Origin: Gelidibacter sp039916245
GTDB taxonomy: Bacteria; Bacteroidota; Bacteroidia; Flavobacteriales; Flavobacteriaceae
NCBI RefSeq assembly: GCF_039916245.1
Contig: NZ_JBDSLS010000108.1
Coordinates: 27,992-91,991, forward strand
Direction of reading: 5' to 3'
Length of the DNA stretch: 64,000 bases
A program made the translations under genes and the position numbers. Below, in pieces: positions 15,504-23,899 of this stretch. The notes below the pieces were generated by a model. The model had not been told where the DNA came from. It searched no databases and saw nothing but the letters and a program-made list of their open reading frames with translations. Within the stretch, counting starts at the first letter, position 1. Each line of letters starts with the position of its first letter.

Positions 15504-17909
15504 ATGATTGTAAATACTGAATTAGAAAATAAAGGGAATTTATTCCCATCGAAAATAATAGCTTATAAAAAAGATGTAGACACACTTTATTTTTCAACAG
15601 ATAATGATGTGGTTCTTGAAATGACCATTTTAAGGGATAGTGTGATCCGTTTCAGATATACGACTACGGGCACCTTTGAAAAGGATTTCTCTTATGCCAT
15701 TACAAAATATGCCAGTAAAGGTTTTAACCATCTTGAAATTGAAGATGAGGCCGAATCCTATAAGGTTACGACATCAAAACTCATCTGCCATATTAGAAAA
15801 GACGATTTAAAAGTTCACATTTTTGATGCCAAAGACCATAAACTCATCAATGAAGACGAATTGGGATTTCATTGGGAAGAAAGCTATGAATATGGTGGGA
15901 ACATCGTGAAAATGAGCAAAATCTCTCATGATGGCGAAAGTTATTATGGGCTTGGTGATAAACCTGAGGAGCTCAATTTAAAAGGCAAACGTTTTGAAAA
16001 CTGGGTTTCGGATAGTTACGCCTTCGGAAAAGGGACGGATCCTATCTATAAGGCCATTCCGTTTTACACGGGCTTGCATAATAAAAAAGCGTACGGAATT
16101 TTCTTTGACAACAGCTTCAGATCTTATTTTGATTTTTCTCAAGAAAGACGGAATGTTACCAGTTTCTGGGCGCAAGGTGGTGAAATGAATTATTATTTCA
16201 TCTACGGTCCTCAAATGGAAGATGTCGTTGCCAATTATACGGATTTGACAGGGAAACCACACCAATTGCCGCCATTATGGGCTTTAGGTTTCCATCAATG
16301 TAAGTGGAGTTATTATCCGGAATCTACTGTAAAAGAAATCACCCAAAAGTTTAGAGATTTAAAGATTCCTTGTGATGCCATCTATTTGGACATTGACTAT
16401 ATGGATGGCTTTAGATGTTTTACTTGGGATAAAAATAAATTTCCTGATCCGAAACGCATGGTTAAGGAATTATTGGATGATGGTTTTAAAACCGTCGTCA
16501 TTATTGATCCAGGAATTAAAATCGATAAAGATTATTCTGTTTTTACCGAGGCTGTTGAAAATGATTATTTCTGTAAACGCGCCGATGGCCCTTTTATGAA
16601 AGGTAAAGTGTGGCCTGGAGAATGTTATTTTCCAGATTTTACAAATAAAAAAGTACGTGATTGGTGGTCGGATTTATTCAGGGAATTGGTTGAGGATGTC
16701 GGCGTTAGAGGGGTTTGGAATGATATGAACGAGCCTGCCGTTATGGAAGTGCCTAACAAGACATTTCCCGATGATGTACGTCATGACTATGATGGGAATC
16801 ACTGCAGTCATAGGAAAGCGCATAATATCTATGGAATGCAAATGGCAAGAGCTACTTACCAAGGCGTGAAGAAATTTGTGTATCCAAAACGTCCATTTGT
16901 CATCACACGTGCAGCCTATTCAGGGACGCAACGCTATTGCTCGACATGGACAGGAGATAACATTGCTTCTTGGGAGCATTTATGGATTGCCAATGTTCAG
17001 GCACAGCGTATGGCGATGTCAGGATTTTCATTTGCTGGCAGCGATATTGGAGGATTCGCCGAGCAGCCTAGTGGTGAACTATTTACACGTTGGATCCAAT
17101 TAGGTGTTTTCCATCCATTTTGTAGAGTGCATTCTTCAGGAGATCATGGCAATCAGGAGCCATGGACTTTTGATGAGGACGTGACCAATATTGTTCGTAA
17201 ATTCATTGAATTACGCATGCAGTTATTACCTTATTTATATACTTCCTTTTGGAAATATGTGGAAGAAGGTACGCCAATGCTAAAATCGTTAGTGTTATTT
17301 GATCAGGACGACGTGCATACACATTACAGATCTGATGAATTTATTTATGGTGAACACTTGTTGGTTTGCCCAATTTTAGAGGCAAATGCTCGCGGCAGAC
17401 GTATGTTTGTGCCACGTGGCGAATGGTTTAACTATTGGACGGATCAATTGGTATCTGGTGGAAAGGAAATGTGGGTGGATGCGGATATTGAAACCATTCC
17501 AATTTTTGTAAAAGCAGGAGCGATTATTCCAAAATATCCGATCCAACAATATGTTGGCGAAATTGATATTGAGGAAGTGACCTTGGACGTTTATTTTAAA
17601 AACGGAAAGGAAGCTTCTTCCTTATATGATGATGCGCACGATGGTTATGATTATACCAAAGGTCGTTTTAGTTTACGTACGTTTAAATTGACTGGAAAAT
17701 CAGACGAACTTATTATCCAACAGCATAAGGAAGGAAAATACGATGCCGGTTACCAAAAATTTAAAATTAAGTTTCACGGACTTCCGTTTACCGTGAGCAA
17801 GCTTCAGGTTGACAACGAAGAAATTCCTTTAAGTGACGTCAAAATGAATGGTGACAATACGATGATCGTCGAAAAAGGGTTTTCGGAATTGCATATTTTT
17901 GGAAAATAG
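15504..17909 (+). CDS. GH31 alpha-glucosidase
   Basis: The 801-residue protein carries the family 31 signature: YYGLGDKPEELNLKGKRFENW, AIYLDIDYMDGFRCFTWD, the nucleophile Asp in GVWNDMNEPAV (near residue 410) and the acid/base Asp in STWTGDNIASWEHL, followed by FAGSDIGGF. These enzymes release alpha-glucose from the non-reducing ends of malto-oligosaccharides. There is no signal peptide, so a cytoplasmic role in glycogen or maltodextrin turnover fits, and the branching-enzyme gene directly upstream agrees. A DUF5110-type C-terminal beta domain is seen after residue 680 (EVTLDVYFKNGKEASSLYDD). Exact linkage preference cannot be told. Confidence 0.92.
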   Translation: MIVNTELENKGNLFPSKIIAYKKDVDTLYFSTDNDVVLEMTILRDSVIRFRYTTTGTFEKDFSYAITKYASKGFNHLEIEDEAESYKVTTSKLICHIRKDDLKVHIFDAKDHKLINEDELGFHWEESYEYGGNIVKMSKISHDGESYYGLGDKPEELNLKGKRFENWVSDSYAFGKGTDPIYKAIPFYTGLHNKKAYGIFFDNSFRSYFDFSQERRNVTSFWAQGGEMNYYFIYGPQMEDVVANYTDLTGKPHQLPPLWALGFHQCKWSYYPESTVKEITQKFRDLKIPCDAIYLDIDYMDGFRCFTWDKNKFPDPKRMVKELLDDGFKTVVIIDPGIKIDKDYSVFTEAVENDYFCKRADGPFMKGKVWPGECYFPDFTNKKVRDWWSDLFRELVEDVGVRGVWNDMNEPAVMEVPNKTFPDDVRHDYDGNHCSHRKAHNIYGMQMARATYQGVKKFVYPKRPFVITRAAYSGTQRYCSTWTGDNIASWEHLWIANVQAQRMAMSGFSFAGSDIGGFAEQPSGELFTRWIQLGVFHPFCRVHSSGDHGNQEPWTFDEDVTNIVRKFIELRMQLLPYLYTSFWKYVEEGTPMLKSLVLFDQDDVHTHYRSDEFIYGEHLLVCPILEANARGRRMFVPRGEWFNYWTDQLVSGGKEMWVDADIETIPIFVKAGAIIPKYPIQQYVGEIDIEEVTLDVYFKNGKEASSLYDDAHDGYDYTKGRFSLRTFKLTGKSDELIIQQHKEGKYDAGYQKFKIKFHGLPFTVSKLQVDNEEIPLSDVKMNGDNTMIVEKGFSELHIFGK

Positions 17910-18014
17910 GAGGTTACAATAAATTTATAAAGCTAAAACAATTTCGATTTGAATTAACTCATTAGTTATTTTTCGTGTAATTTTATCCCATAAAATATTT
18001 TAAAGAATTATAAA

Positions 18015-18833
18015 ATGAAATATAAAAATTCAATAGTAGCGATGGGTGGTTTGGCACTTTTTTTATCTTGTGCTACAAATCCATTTACAGGAAGTAAGAC
18101 GTTAGCGCTTGTGCCTAACTCTCAGCTTTTCCCAACCGCTTTTGCGCAATATGATCAATTTTTAACTGAACACAAGATCATAAAAGGCACAAAAGATGCA
18201 GAAATGGTTAAACGTGTCGGTCAGAAAATAGCCGTCGCCGCTGAGCGCTGGTTAGATGCTAACGGCTATCAAGGGTATTTAAAAGATTACAAATGGGAAT
18301 ACAATCTGGTAGAAGATAAAACCGTAAACGCTTGGTGTATGCCAGGTGGTAAAATTGTCGTATATACAGGTATTTTACCAATAGCAAAAGATGAAGCAGG
18401 ATTAGCTGCCATTATGGGTCATGAAGTGTCACACGCCCTTGCTAACCATGGACAGCAACGTATGAGTGCGGGAATGGTTCAGCAATTAGGATCTGTTGCT
18501 GGGAATGTTGTGATTAAAGATCAAGAAACTTTAAATCTGTTTAACCAAGCTTATGGTATTGGATCTGAAGTAGGATTAATGTTGCCATTTAGTCGAAGCC
18601 ATGAAACAGAAGCCGATGAAATCGGTCTATATTTAATGGCCATTGCAGGCTATGAGCCGATGGAAGCGGCGAACTTATGGAGACGTATGAGCGCACAAAG
18701 TGGAGGACAAGCACCACCTGAATTTTTGAGCACGCACCCTGCCAATGAAACACGTATCAGAAACATTGAAGCACACGCTGCTAAAGCAAAAGAAGAAGCC
18801 AGAAAATTTGGAGTGACTACTTTTAAAAGTTAA
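18015..18833 (+). CDS. M48-family zinc metallopeptidase lipoprotein (BepA/LoiP-like)
   Basis: A 272-residue protein with a lipoprotein signal (GGLALFLSC) and, right after the cysteine, ATNPFTGSKTLALVPNSQ, the usual start of periplasmic M48 lipoproteins. The zinc motif HExxH appears as IMGHEVSHALANHG near residue 135 and the third ligand in HETEADEIGLYLM. The C-terminus has LSTHPANETRI, a family hallmark. Relatives degrade misfolded outer-membrane proteins. It is monocistronic and followed by a good terminator. Confidence 0.9.
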   Translation: MKYKNSIVAMGGLALFLSCATNPFTGSKTLALVPNSQLFPTAFAQYDQFLTEHKIIKGTKDAEMVKRVGQKIAVAAERWLDANGYQGYLKDYKWEYNLVEDKTVNAWCMPGGKIVVYTGILPIAKDEAGLAAIMGHEVSHALANHGQQRMSAGMVQQLGSVAGNVVIKDQETLNLFNQAYGIGSEVGLMLPFSRSHETEADEIGLYLMAIAGYEPMEAANLWRRMSAQSGGQAPPEFLSTHPANETRIRNIEAHAAKAKEEARKFGVTTFKS

Positions 18834-18866
18834 TCCATCTCTGTTTTAAAATAAATATCTATTTTT

Positions 18867-18909
18867 AAAAGCTGTTCTATTCCAAAATTGGAGCGAACAG
18901 CTTTTTTTA
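18867..18909 (+). terminator. Intrinsic terminator after the M48 peptidase gene
   Basis: AAAAGCTGTTC and GAACAGCTTTTTTT form an 11-bp stem around a 16-base loop, ending in a T-run. Confidence 0.75.
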
Positions 18910-19053
18910 TGTGAAATATTAAAAACAGAATTAAGACCGCTTCGCTTTCAGAATATTGAATCAAGACAGGATCCGATAAATGTTATAGGTTTTAGCTTTT
19001 ATGGCGACTATTGGAATTTGAGTATAAAAAATAAAAATAAATAATAATTCATA

Positions 19054-20430
19054 ATGGAACCACTTCAAAAAGGAAGCAAAAAATTACTGAATGCCTGGGC
19101 GTTTTATGATTGGGCAAATTCAGTATATACGCTGACCATTGCGTCTTCAATTTTTCCGATTTTTTATTCGTCGTTGTTCATTGCTGAAATTAAAAAAGTG
19201 GATGCTTTCGGTTTTGAATTTAAAAGCACGGCCCTTATTACCTTTGTGACTGCTTTCACATTTTTGATCGTCGCAATTTCATCGCCTATTTTGTCAGGTA
19301 TTGCCGATTATGTTGGCAATAAGAAAAGTTTTATGAAGTTTTTCTGCTATTTAGGCGGACTTGGTTGCATTGGATTATTTTGGTTTAGCCTCGAGAACAT
19401 CCATCTTAGCTTGCTGTTTTACTTTATGGGCTTGCTGGGTTATTGGGGTAGTTTGGTTTTTTACAATTCTTATCTTCCGGATATTGCCTTTCCTGAACAA
19501 CAAGACCGAATTAGCGCCAAAGGCTTTTCAATGGGATATTTTGGAAGCGTGCTTTTATTGATCTTTAATTTGACAATGGTCATGATGCCTGAGTTTTTTG
19601 GCTTTGATGTTTCTGTAGCTCCAGATATTTTAGCAACGGGATCAGCAGCCGAAATTGAATTGGCAACAGAAGCAGCTAAAAATGCGGCATCTGTTGAAGC
19701 TATGAAAGTGTCCTTTATAACGGTAGGTGTGTGGTGGATTTTATTTAGTCAGTACACTTTTTATATTTTGCCTAAAGGCGTTTCTAATGGGCATAAGGTT
19801 ACTAAATCCATTGTATTCAACGGCCTAAAAGAGTTGCGAAACGTTTGGTTAGGCTTGACTTCTAATTTAAGGTTGAAACGTTATCTCGCTGCCTTTTTCG
19901 TTTTTAGTATGGCGGTGCAAACCATTATGTTGGTGGCCGTTTATTTTGGAGAAGAAGAAATTGCTTGGGTTGATAGTGGTCAAAAAACCATAGGTTTAAT
20001 TATTAGTATTTTGATCATTCAATTAGTAGCTATTATTGGTGCGGTTTTAACTTCAAAAGCATCGGCTAAGTTTGGAAACATCAATACCTTGATCGCCATC
20101 AATATGATCTGGATGGGCTTATGTTTTTATGCCTATTTTATGATTACGCCCATGGACTTTTATATTGCAGCCATTTTCGTTGGTTTTGTGATGGGAGGCG
20201 TCCAATCGTTGGCGCGTTCCACCTATTCCAAGTTTTTACCAGAAACAAAGGATACGACTTCCTATTTTAGTTTTTATGATGTCGCCGAAAAAATAGGAAT
20301 CGTTATTGGCATGGTCATTTTTGCGACTATAGATCAAATTTCGGGTAGTATGCGCAATGCGATTTTATTCTTGTTTGTGTTCTTTTTAGCGGGTATTATA
20401 TTACTGTTTAGAGTGCCCAAATCAGAGTAA
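19054..20430 (+). CDS. MFS transporter of the Atg22/UMF1 type
   Basis: A 458-residue, very hydrophobic protein with about 12 predicted membrane segments. It starts LLNAWAFYDWANSVYTLTIASSIFP, the conserved first helix with FYDWANS that marks the Atg22-like (vacuole effluxer) branch of the major facilitator superfamily. DYVGNKKSFMKFF marks the first cytoplasmic loop. Near the end is GGVQSLARSTYSKFLPE, also conserved. Fungal Atg22 exports amino acids from vacuoles; bacterial substrates are not known. It is a single gene after the M48 peptidase terminator and convergent with the solenoid operon. Confidence 0.85.
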   Translation: MEPLQKGSKKLLNAWAFYDWANSVYTLTIASSIFPIFYSSLFIAEIKKVDAFGFEFKSTALITFVTAFTFLIVAISSPILSGIADYVGNKKSFMKFFCYLGGLGCIGLFWFSLENIHLSLLFYFMGLLGYWGSLVFYNSYLPDIAFPEQQDRISAKGFSMGYFGSVLLLIFNLTMVMMPEFFGFDVSVAPDILATGSAAEIELATEAAKNAASVEAMKVSFITVGVWWILFSQYTFYILPKGVSNGHKVTKSIVFNGLKELRNVWLGLTSNLRLKRYLAAFFVFSMAVQTIMLVAVYFGEEEIAWVDSGQKTIGLIISILIIQLVAIIGAVLTSKASAKFGNINTLIAINMIWMGLCFYAYFMITPMDFYIAAIFVGFVMGGVQSLARSTYSKFLPETKDTTSYFSFYDVAEKIGIVIGMVIFATIDQISGSMRNAILFLFVFFLAGIILLFRVPKSE

Positions 20431-20511
20431 CCATTAATAGTCAACTCTGTTTGTGGAATTCTTTTAATCACTAAGCTATGATTTGAAATCTATGATTTAG
20501 ACTACTTACAA

Positions 20512-21225
20512 TTAGTTGCTTATACTTCCTGAACCCGCCACTTTGGAGTCTTCAGTTTTTGGGTTGCCTCTGTATTTAATATCGCCCGAACCTGTCACAC
20601 GTGCTTTTAGGTGACCATTGCAAACCACTTTTGCATCTCCTGAACCTGTCACAGAAACATCGACATCAGTAGCATCCAAGTTAAAGCCTTTGTATTCTCC
20701 AGAACCAGAAACGCTTACGTTTAACGTGTTAGTCTTTCCTTTTAAATCCAATTCGCCAGAACCATTAACACCAGCTTCTATTGAAGTGACATCTAGGTTT
20801 AATTTTACATCGCCAGATCCTGTTACTGAAACTTTGAAACGCGTGGTCGAAATAATGCCTTCATTCCAAACATCTCCTGAACCAGCAAGTGATACAGCAC
20901 TGATGTCTTCAAAAGGAACCGTAATTTTAATGGTTTTGTTTCTGGAAGTTTGCAAACTGATATTATTTTCTGTTTTAATAGTCAAATTACCATTTTTGAC
21001 TTCGGTAATAATATAGGGTAATAGATTTTCTTCACCTTCAATTTTAATCTGACCTTCTTTTCCAGAAACTAAAACATAGTCGAAAGATCCTGCAAAATTC
21101 ACGGTATTATAATCGGAAGTGGTTCTGGTTACGGAAGTGATATTACCATTTCCTTTAATTCTCTTTTGTGCTTGAATAGTGCTTGCAACCAATAATGCTG
21201 CAATTAAAACGATTGATTTTTTCAT
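20512..21225 (-). CDS. Exported head-GIN/DUF2807 beta-solenoid protein
   Basis: Signal peptide MKKSIVLIAALLVASTIQAQ, then a short-repeat protein with a GSGD/GSGE motif roughly every 18-22 residues (SLAGSGDVW, SVTGSGDVKL, VNGSGELDL, SVSGSGEYKG, SVTGSGDAKV, RVTGSGDIKY, VAGSGSISN). This is the head-GIN (DUF2807) type of beta-solenoid. The ATG at 21225 directly begins the signal peptide and was chosen over an in-frame ATG at 21243. It is the last gene of an operon that starts with a sigma factor. The function is unknown; it is expected in the periplasm or at the surface. Confidence 0.85.
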   Translation of the reverse strand: MKKSIVLIAALLVASTIQAQKRIKGNGNITSVTRTTSDYNTVNFAGSFDYVLVSGKEGQIKIEGEENLLPYIITEVKNGNLTIKTENNISLQTSRNKTIKITVPFEDISAVSLAGSGDVWNEGIISTTRFKVSVTGSGDVKLNLDVTSIEAGVNGSGELDLKGKTNTLNVSVSGSGEYKGFNLDATDVDVSVTGSGDAKVVCNGHLKARVTGSGDIKYRGNPKTEDSKVAGSGSISN

Positions 21226-21240
21226 AATAGAGTTTTTTGT

Positions 21241-21300
21241 CATTTCCGCGAAGGCGGAAATCTTATTTAATTTTAGTCATTTCCGCGTAGACGGAAATCT
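21241..21300. repeat. Two short palindromic repeat units in tandem
   Basis: CATTTCCGCGAAGGCGGAAATC and CATTTCCGCGTAGACGGAAATC lie 16 bases apart between the two solenoid genes. Each is an imperfect palindrome (ATTTCCGC ... GCGGAAAT). A related unit lies after rpsA (31262-31281), so this looks like a dispersed REP-like family. In mRNA they would fold into two hairpins. Confidence 0.7.
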
Positions 21301-21304
21301 GTTA

Positions 21305-22387
21305 TTAATTTCTTTTGAAGGTTACACTGCCGTAATCAGAAGTAATTTTAATGAGGTTGTTAGTGTTGGAGTTTCCATAATATCCTTGATAATACTTGTC
21401 AGAGGATTGTGTTTTTTGCTTGGTGAATTGAAAGTCTTCAGCACCTCTAAGCGAAGCGTATTCCAATGTGATGTCAAACCTAAATTGGTATCCAGAATCG
21501 TAACCGATAGTTACACCAGTATAATCGGAGTCAATAGAGACATTACCAGCATTGGCAGTCATTCGATCAATTTTTATGGAACCATAATCGGCGTTGACTT
21601 GGATATTCTTGTAAACCTCTCCGAAACGTGCCGTAAGATAATCGCCTTTACCTTTTACATTATTTGCTTTGTCAATAGTTATGGAGCCATAATCACAGGT
21701 ATAGCTGACTTCTTCAGCAATTTCTACGACTGACCTTGTGTAATCGGCATTGATTTCCAGGTTTTTTGTTTTTGCAACGGTAAATCCGCTATAATCGGCA
21801 TTGATTTTTCCACTTTTAATGAATTCAAAATAGCTGTTGTTGGTATAATCAAATGAAATGTAATTATTGTCTGCCAACAATTCTTTGGTCGTAATCTTGC
21901 CATAATCACAGCTTATTTTTGCTTGGCCTTCCAATCGATCCAAATTAATGCTTCCGTAATCATTGTTCAAATCGACACTATTGGTTATGGGCAACTTTAT
22001 TAGGTAATTGATTTCCATATTGACATTGCTGTTTTTACCCCAATTCCACCAAGTGTTGGAATTCTTTTTATTGAATACCGTTTTTGCAGAAACCAGGCTG
22101 GATGACGCTTGAAAATCGACCGTGATATCATTCAGTTTTTCTTCTACTTTTTCTAAACTATTACCGTTGGTTTTGATTTTCACTTCAATACTAATCGTGT
22201 TTCCCGAATAGGTAATAATATTAATGTTGCCATAACTGTTGTTGATTTTTAATAACGCCTCACGGTTTACGGAGAATTCTTTTTTAATGGTTTTTTCTTT
22301 CGTGTGTTTGCCCTGCCATCCAGATTCTGCAAAAGTTAAATGGGAGAGAAGAAGGAATATAACGAGAAAATTGAATTTGATTTTCAT
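21305..22387 (-). CDS. Exported DUF4097-like beta-solenoid protein with DYG repeats
   Basis: A 360-residue protein with signal peptide MKIKFNFLVIFLLLSHLTFAES and a repeat motif of Asp-Tyr plus Gly, Thr or Ser at nearly regular spacing (NSYGNINI, NDYGSINL, CDYGKITT, ADYSGFTV, ADYTRSVV, CDYGSITI, ADYGSIKI, SDYTGVTI, SDYGSVTF). This is a right-handed solenoid of the kind found in DUF4097/adhesin-like proteins, probably periplasmic or surface-exposed. It follows the anti-sigma-like gene by 10 bases and precedes the GIN protein, so it belongs to the sigma-factor operon. The function is unknown. Confidence 0.82.
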   Translation of the reverse strand: MKIKFNFLVIFLLLSHLTFAESGWQGKHTKEKTIKKEFSVNREALLKINNSYGNINIITYSGNTISIEVKIKTNGNSLEKVEEKLNDITVDFQASSSLVSAKTVFNKKNSNTWWNWGKNSNVNMEINYLIKLPITNSVDLNNDYGSINLDRLEGQAKISCDYGKITTKELLADNNYISFDYTNNSYFEFIKSGKINADYSGFTVAKTKNLEINADYTRSVVEIAEEVSYTCDYGSITIDKANNVKGKGDYLTARFGEVYKNIQVNADYGSIKIDRMTANAGNVSIDSDYTGVTIGYDSGYQFRFDITLEYASLRGAEDFQFTKQKTQSSDKYYQGYYGNSNTNNLIKITSDYGSVTFKRN

Positions 22388-22397
22388 GGGTTTTAAT

Positions 22398-22952
22398 TTA
22401 AAGGGTCATTTGATTTTGTTTTACTTCTTTGAGTTGCTTTATGTCCTCAATTGTTTTTAAGACGTTTTCCAACAGCTCGATGCGGCTTTGGAAATTACTG
22501 ATCATGGCATAAATGACGCGTTTGTCATTACCGCTATCTTTTAGGTCAATTTTAAGTCGTTCATAATTTTTTTCTAAGAGTTCCATTTGCTTCAAAGCAT
22601 CTGAAACCATCATTTCATTCTCTGGACTGCGCTGATCTCTTATTTTGTTCAATTCAGAGGTAATCGCCGCAGTAAAAAAGTCTTTGGTTTGTGATAATTC
22701 TGGAGACACACTTGCCAAGCCGTTCTCTTGAGGTTTGTTATGTATGAAAAAGAACAAACCAAAGCATAAAACGATGGATGCTGCAATGGCCAAGAATGGC
22801 TTGTAAAAGGTGCGCTTTGGCTTTTTATCACTCACATTGCTGTTAGACTTTAGCCTGCCTAAAAACCGTTGCTCATGTCCATCTTCTGGCATTTCGTTGT
22901 CAAATTCATTTTCTAAATTCTTGAAAAGTCTATCTAAGTTGTCTTCTTTCAT
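22398..22952 (-). CDS. Single-pass membrane protein, probable anti-sigma partner
   Basis: Reading from the ATG at 22952 gives a soluble N-terminal part (MKEDNLDRLFKNLENEFDNE, HEQRFLGRL), one membrane segment (PFLAIAASIVLCFGLFFFIH) and a charged, coiled-coil-like C-terminal part (MEMELL-type heptads around residues 115-170). It begins 13 bases after the ECF sigma gene. Size, topology and position are those of anti-sigma factors, but the zinc-binding HxxxCxxC motif is absent, so it would be a non-zinc type. An in-frame ATG ten codons upstream overlaps the sigma gene and was not preferred. Confidence 0.6.
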   Translation of the reverse strand: MKEDNLDRLFKNLENEFDNEMPEDGHEQRFLGRLKSNSNVSDKKPKRTFYKPFLAIAASIVLCFGLFFFIHNKPQENGLASVSPELSQTKDFFTAAITSELNKIRDQRSPENEMMVSDALKQMELLEKNYERLKIDLKDSGNDKRVIYAMISNFQSRIELLENVLKTIEDIKQLKEVKQNQMTL

Positions 22953-22965
22953 TTTTTTTCGATTT

Positions 22966-23526
22966 TTAAAATCCGTCGACAAGCGTTAATTTTTGTCTCA
23001 AACTGTCTTTGGCTCTGGAGATCATGGTTCGGCAATTGGCATAACTAATATTCATAATGTCTCCAATTTCTTCATAATCATAGCCTTCAATTAAAAACAG
23101 AGTCAAGCCGATCCGGTAATTATCTTTTAAACTTTTCATGCACTGCATGATTTGGGCGGCTCTGAGATTGTTCCATTCATAATCTTCTTCAACACCTTGT
23201 TCGTCTTCCACTCTATAAACGACATCATCTAAAGGCACATCTTTGTTTTTTTCATTTTTATGATAATCGTAAATACTATGATTGACGACAATCCGCTTTA
23301 ACCATGGCCCAAACATCGCCATGTCTTTCAATGTGTCCAGCTTCGTAAAAGCCTTCAAAAATGATTCTTGCATGACGTCTTCGGCCTTAAAACTGTCTTT
23401 GACAATTCTAAAACTCGTGTTGTACATGGCTTTGTAATACCTGTTATAAACCTCCATTTGTGCACGTTGGTTACCAGATTTACATTGCTCAAGCAAGACT
23501 TCAATATGATGGTGGGTTAGTGACAA
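22966..23526 (-). CDS. ECF-type RNA polymerase sigma factor
   Basis: A 186-residue sigma-70 family protein without regions 1 and 3. Region 2 shows MYNTSFRIVKDSFKAEDVMQESFLKAF and FGPWLKRIVVNHSIYDYHK; region 4 shows YRIGLTLFLIEGYDYEEIGDIMNISYANCRTMISRAKDSLRQ, a helix-turn-helix for -35 recognition. It leads a minus-strand operon with a membrane protein and two exported solenoid proteins, which suggests an envelope-signal circuit. No anti-sigma with zinc motif is next to it, and no SusCD genes are near, so this is not the glycan-uptake type. Confidence 0.9.
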   Translation of the reverse strand: MSLTHHHIEVLLEQCKSGNQRAQMEVYNRYYKAMYNTSFRIVKDSFKAEDVMQESFLKAFTKLDTLKDMAMFGPWLKRIVVNHSIYDYHKNEKNKDVPLDDVVYRVEDEQGVEEDYEWNNLRAAQIMQCMKSLKDNYRIGLTLFLIEGYDYEEIGDIMNISYANCRTMISRAKDSLRQKLTLVDGF

Positions 23527-23899
23527 AAAACAATTACTTTGATATAAAGATGAAGTTATTTAAACTTTGTTACAGTTTGTAAAAAAATAAAGACAAAAGA
23601 TACAAGAATATAGAGAAAAGAGTGATGTCAGCAGATAATCGAAGACAGATGACGGAAGACAGATGACCGAAGACAGATGACCGAAGACAGAGGACCGAAG
23701 ACAGAGGACTGCTGACTGAGACCTGCCGATTGAATACTAAGTCCCACAAACCAATTATGGCATAACTATTGAAAACATAGGATAGGAACCTTGATGATTT
23801 GTGAGTTAACCTTCTGGTTGTCAATGTTTGTTTTGATTTTATAGTAACGTTAAAAATAACATTGTGTTAATTTGATGACATAATGACCTTAAATATAAT
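23527..23899. other. Divergent spacer between sigma operon and lon
   Basis: No gene was found. The spacer holds the five-unit tandem repeat described separately and must carry the promoters of both the sigma operon and lon. A near-consensus TTAATTTG lies about 30 bases before the lon ATG. Confidence 0.55.
23641..23710. repeat. Five tandem copies of a 14-bp unit
   Basis: Units GAAGACAGATGACG, GAAGACAGATGACC (twice), GAAGACAGAGGACC and GAAGACAGAGGACT run without gaps for exactly 70 bases. The purine-rich character resembles simple repeats in other spacers of this window (32418-32465). Confidence 0.9.

Noticed and set aside
21179..21733. 184-codon plus-strand frame across the two solenoid genes
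   Set aside because: It runs opposite two genes with signal peptides and regular repeats, and includes the palindromic spacer.
23641..23710. CRISPR array
   Set aside because: Units are 14 bases and directly adjacent, with no spacers and no cas genes nearby.
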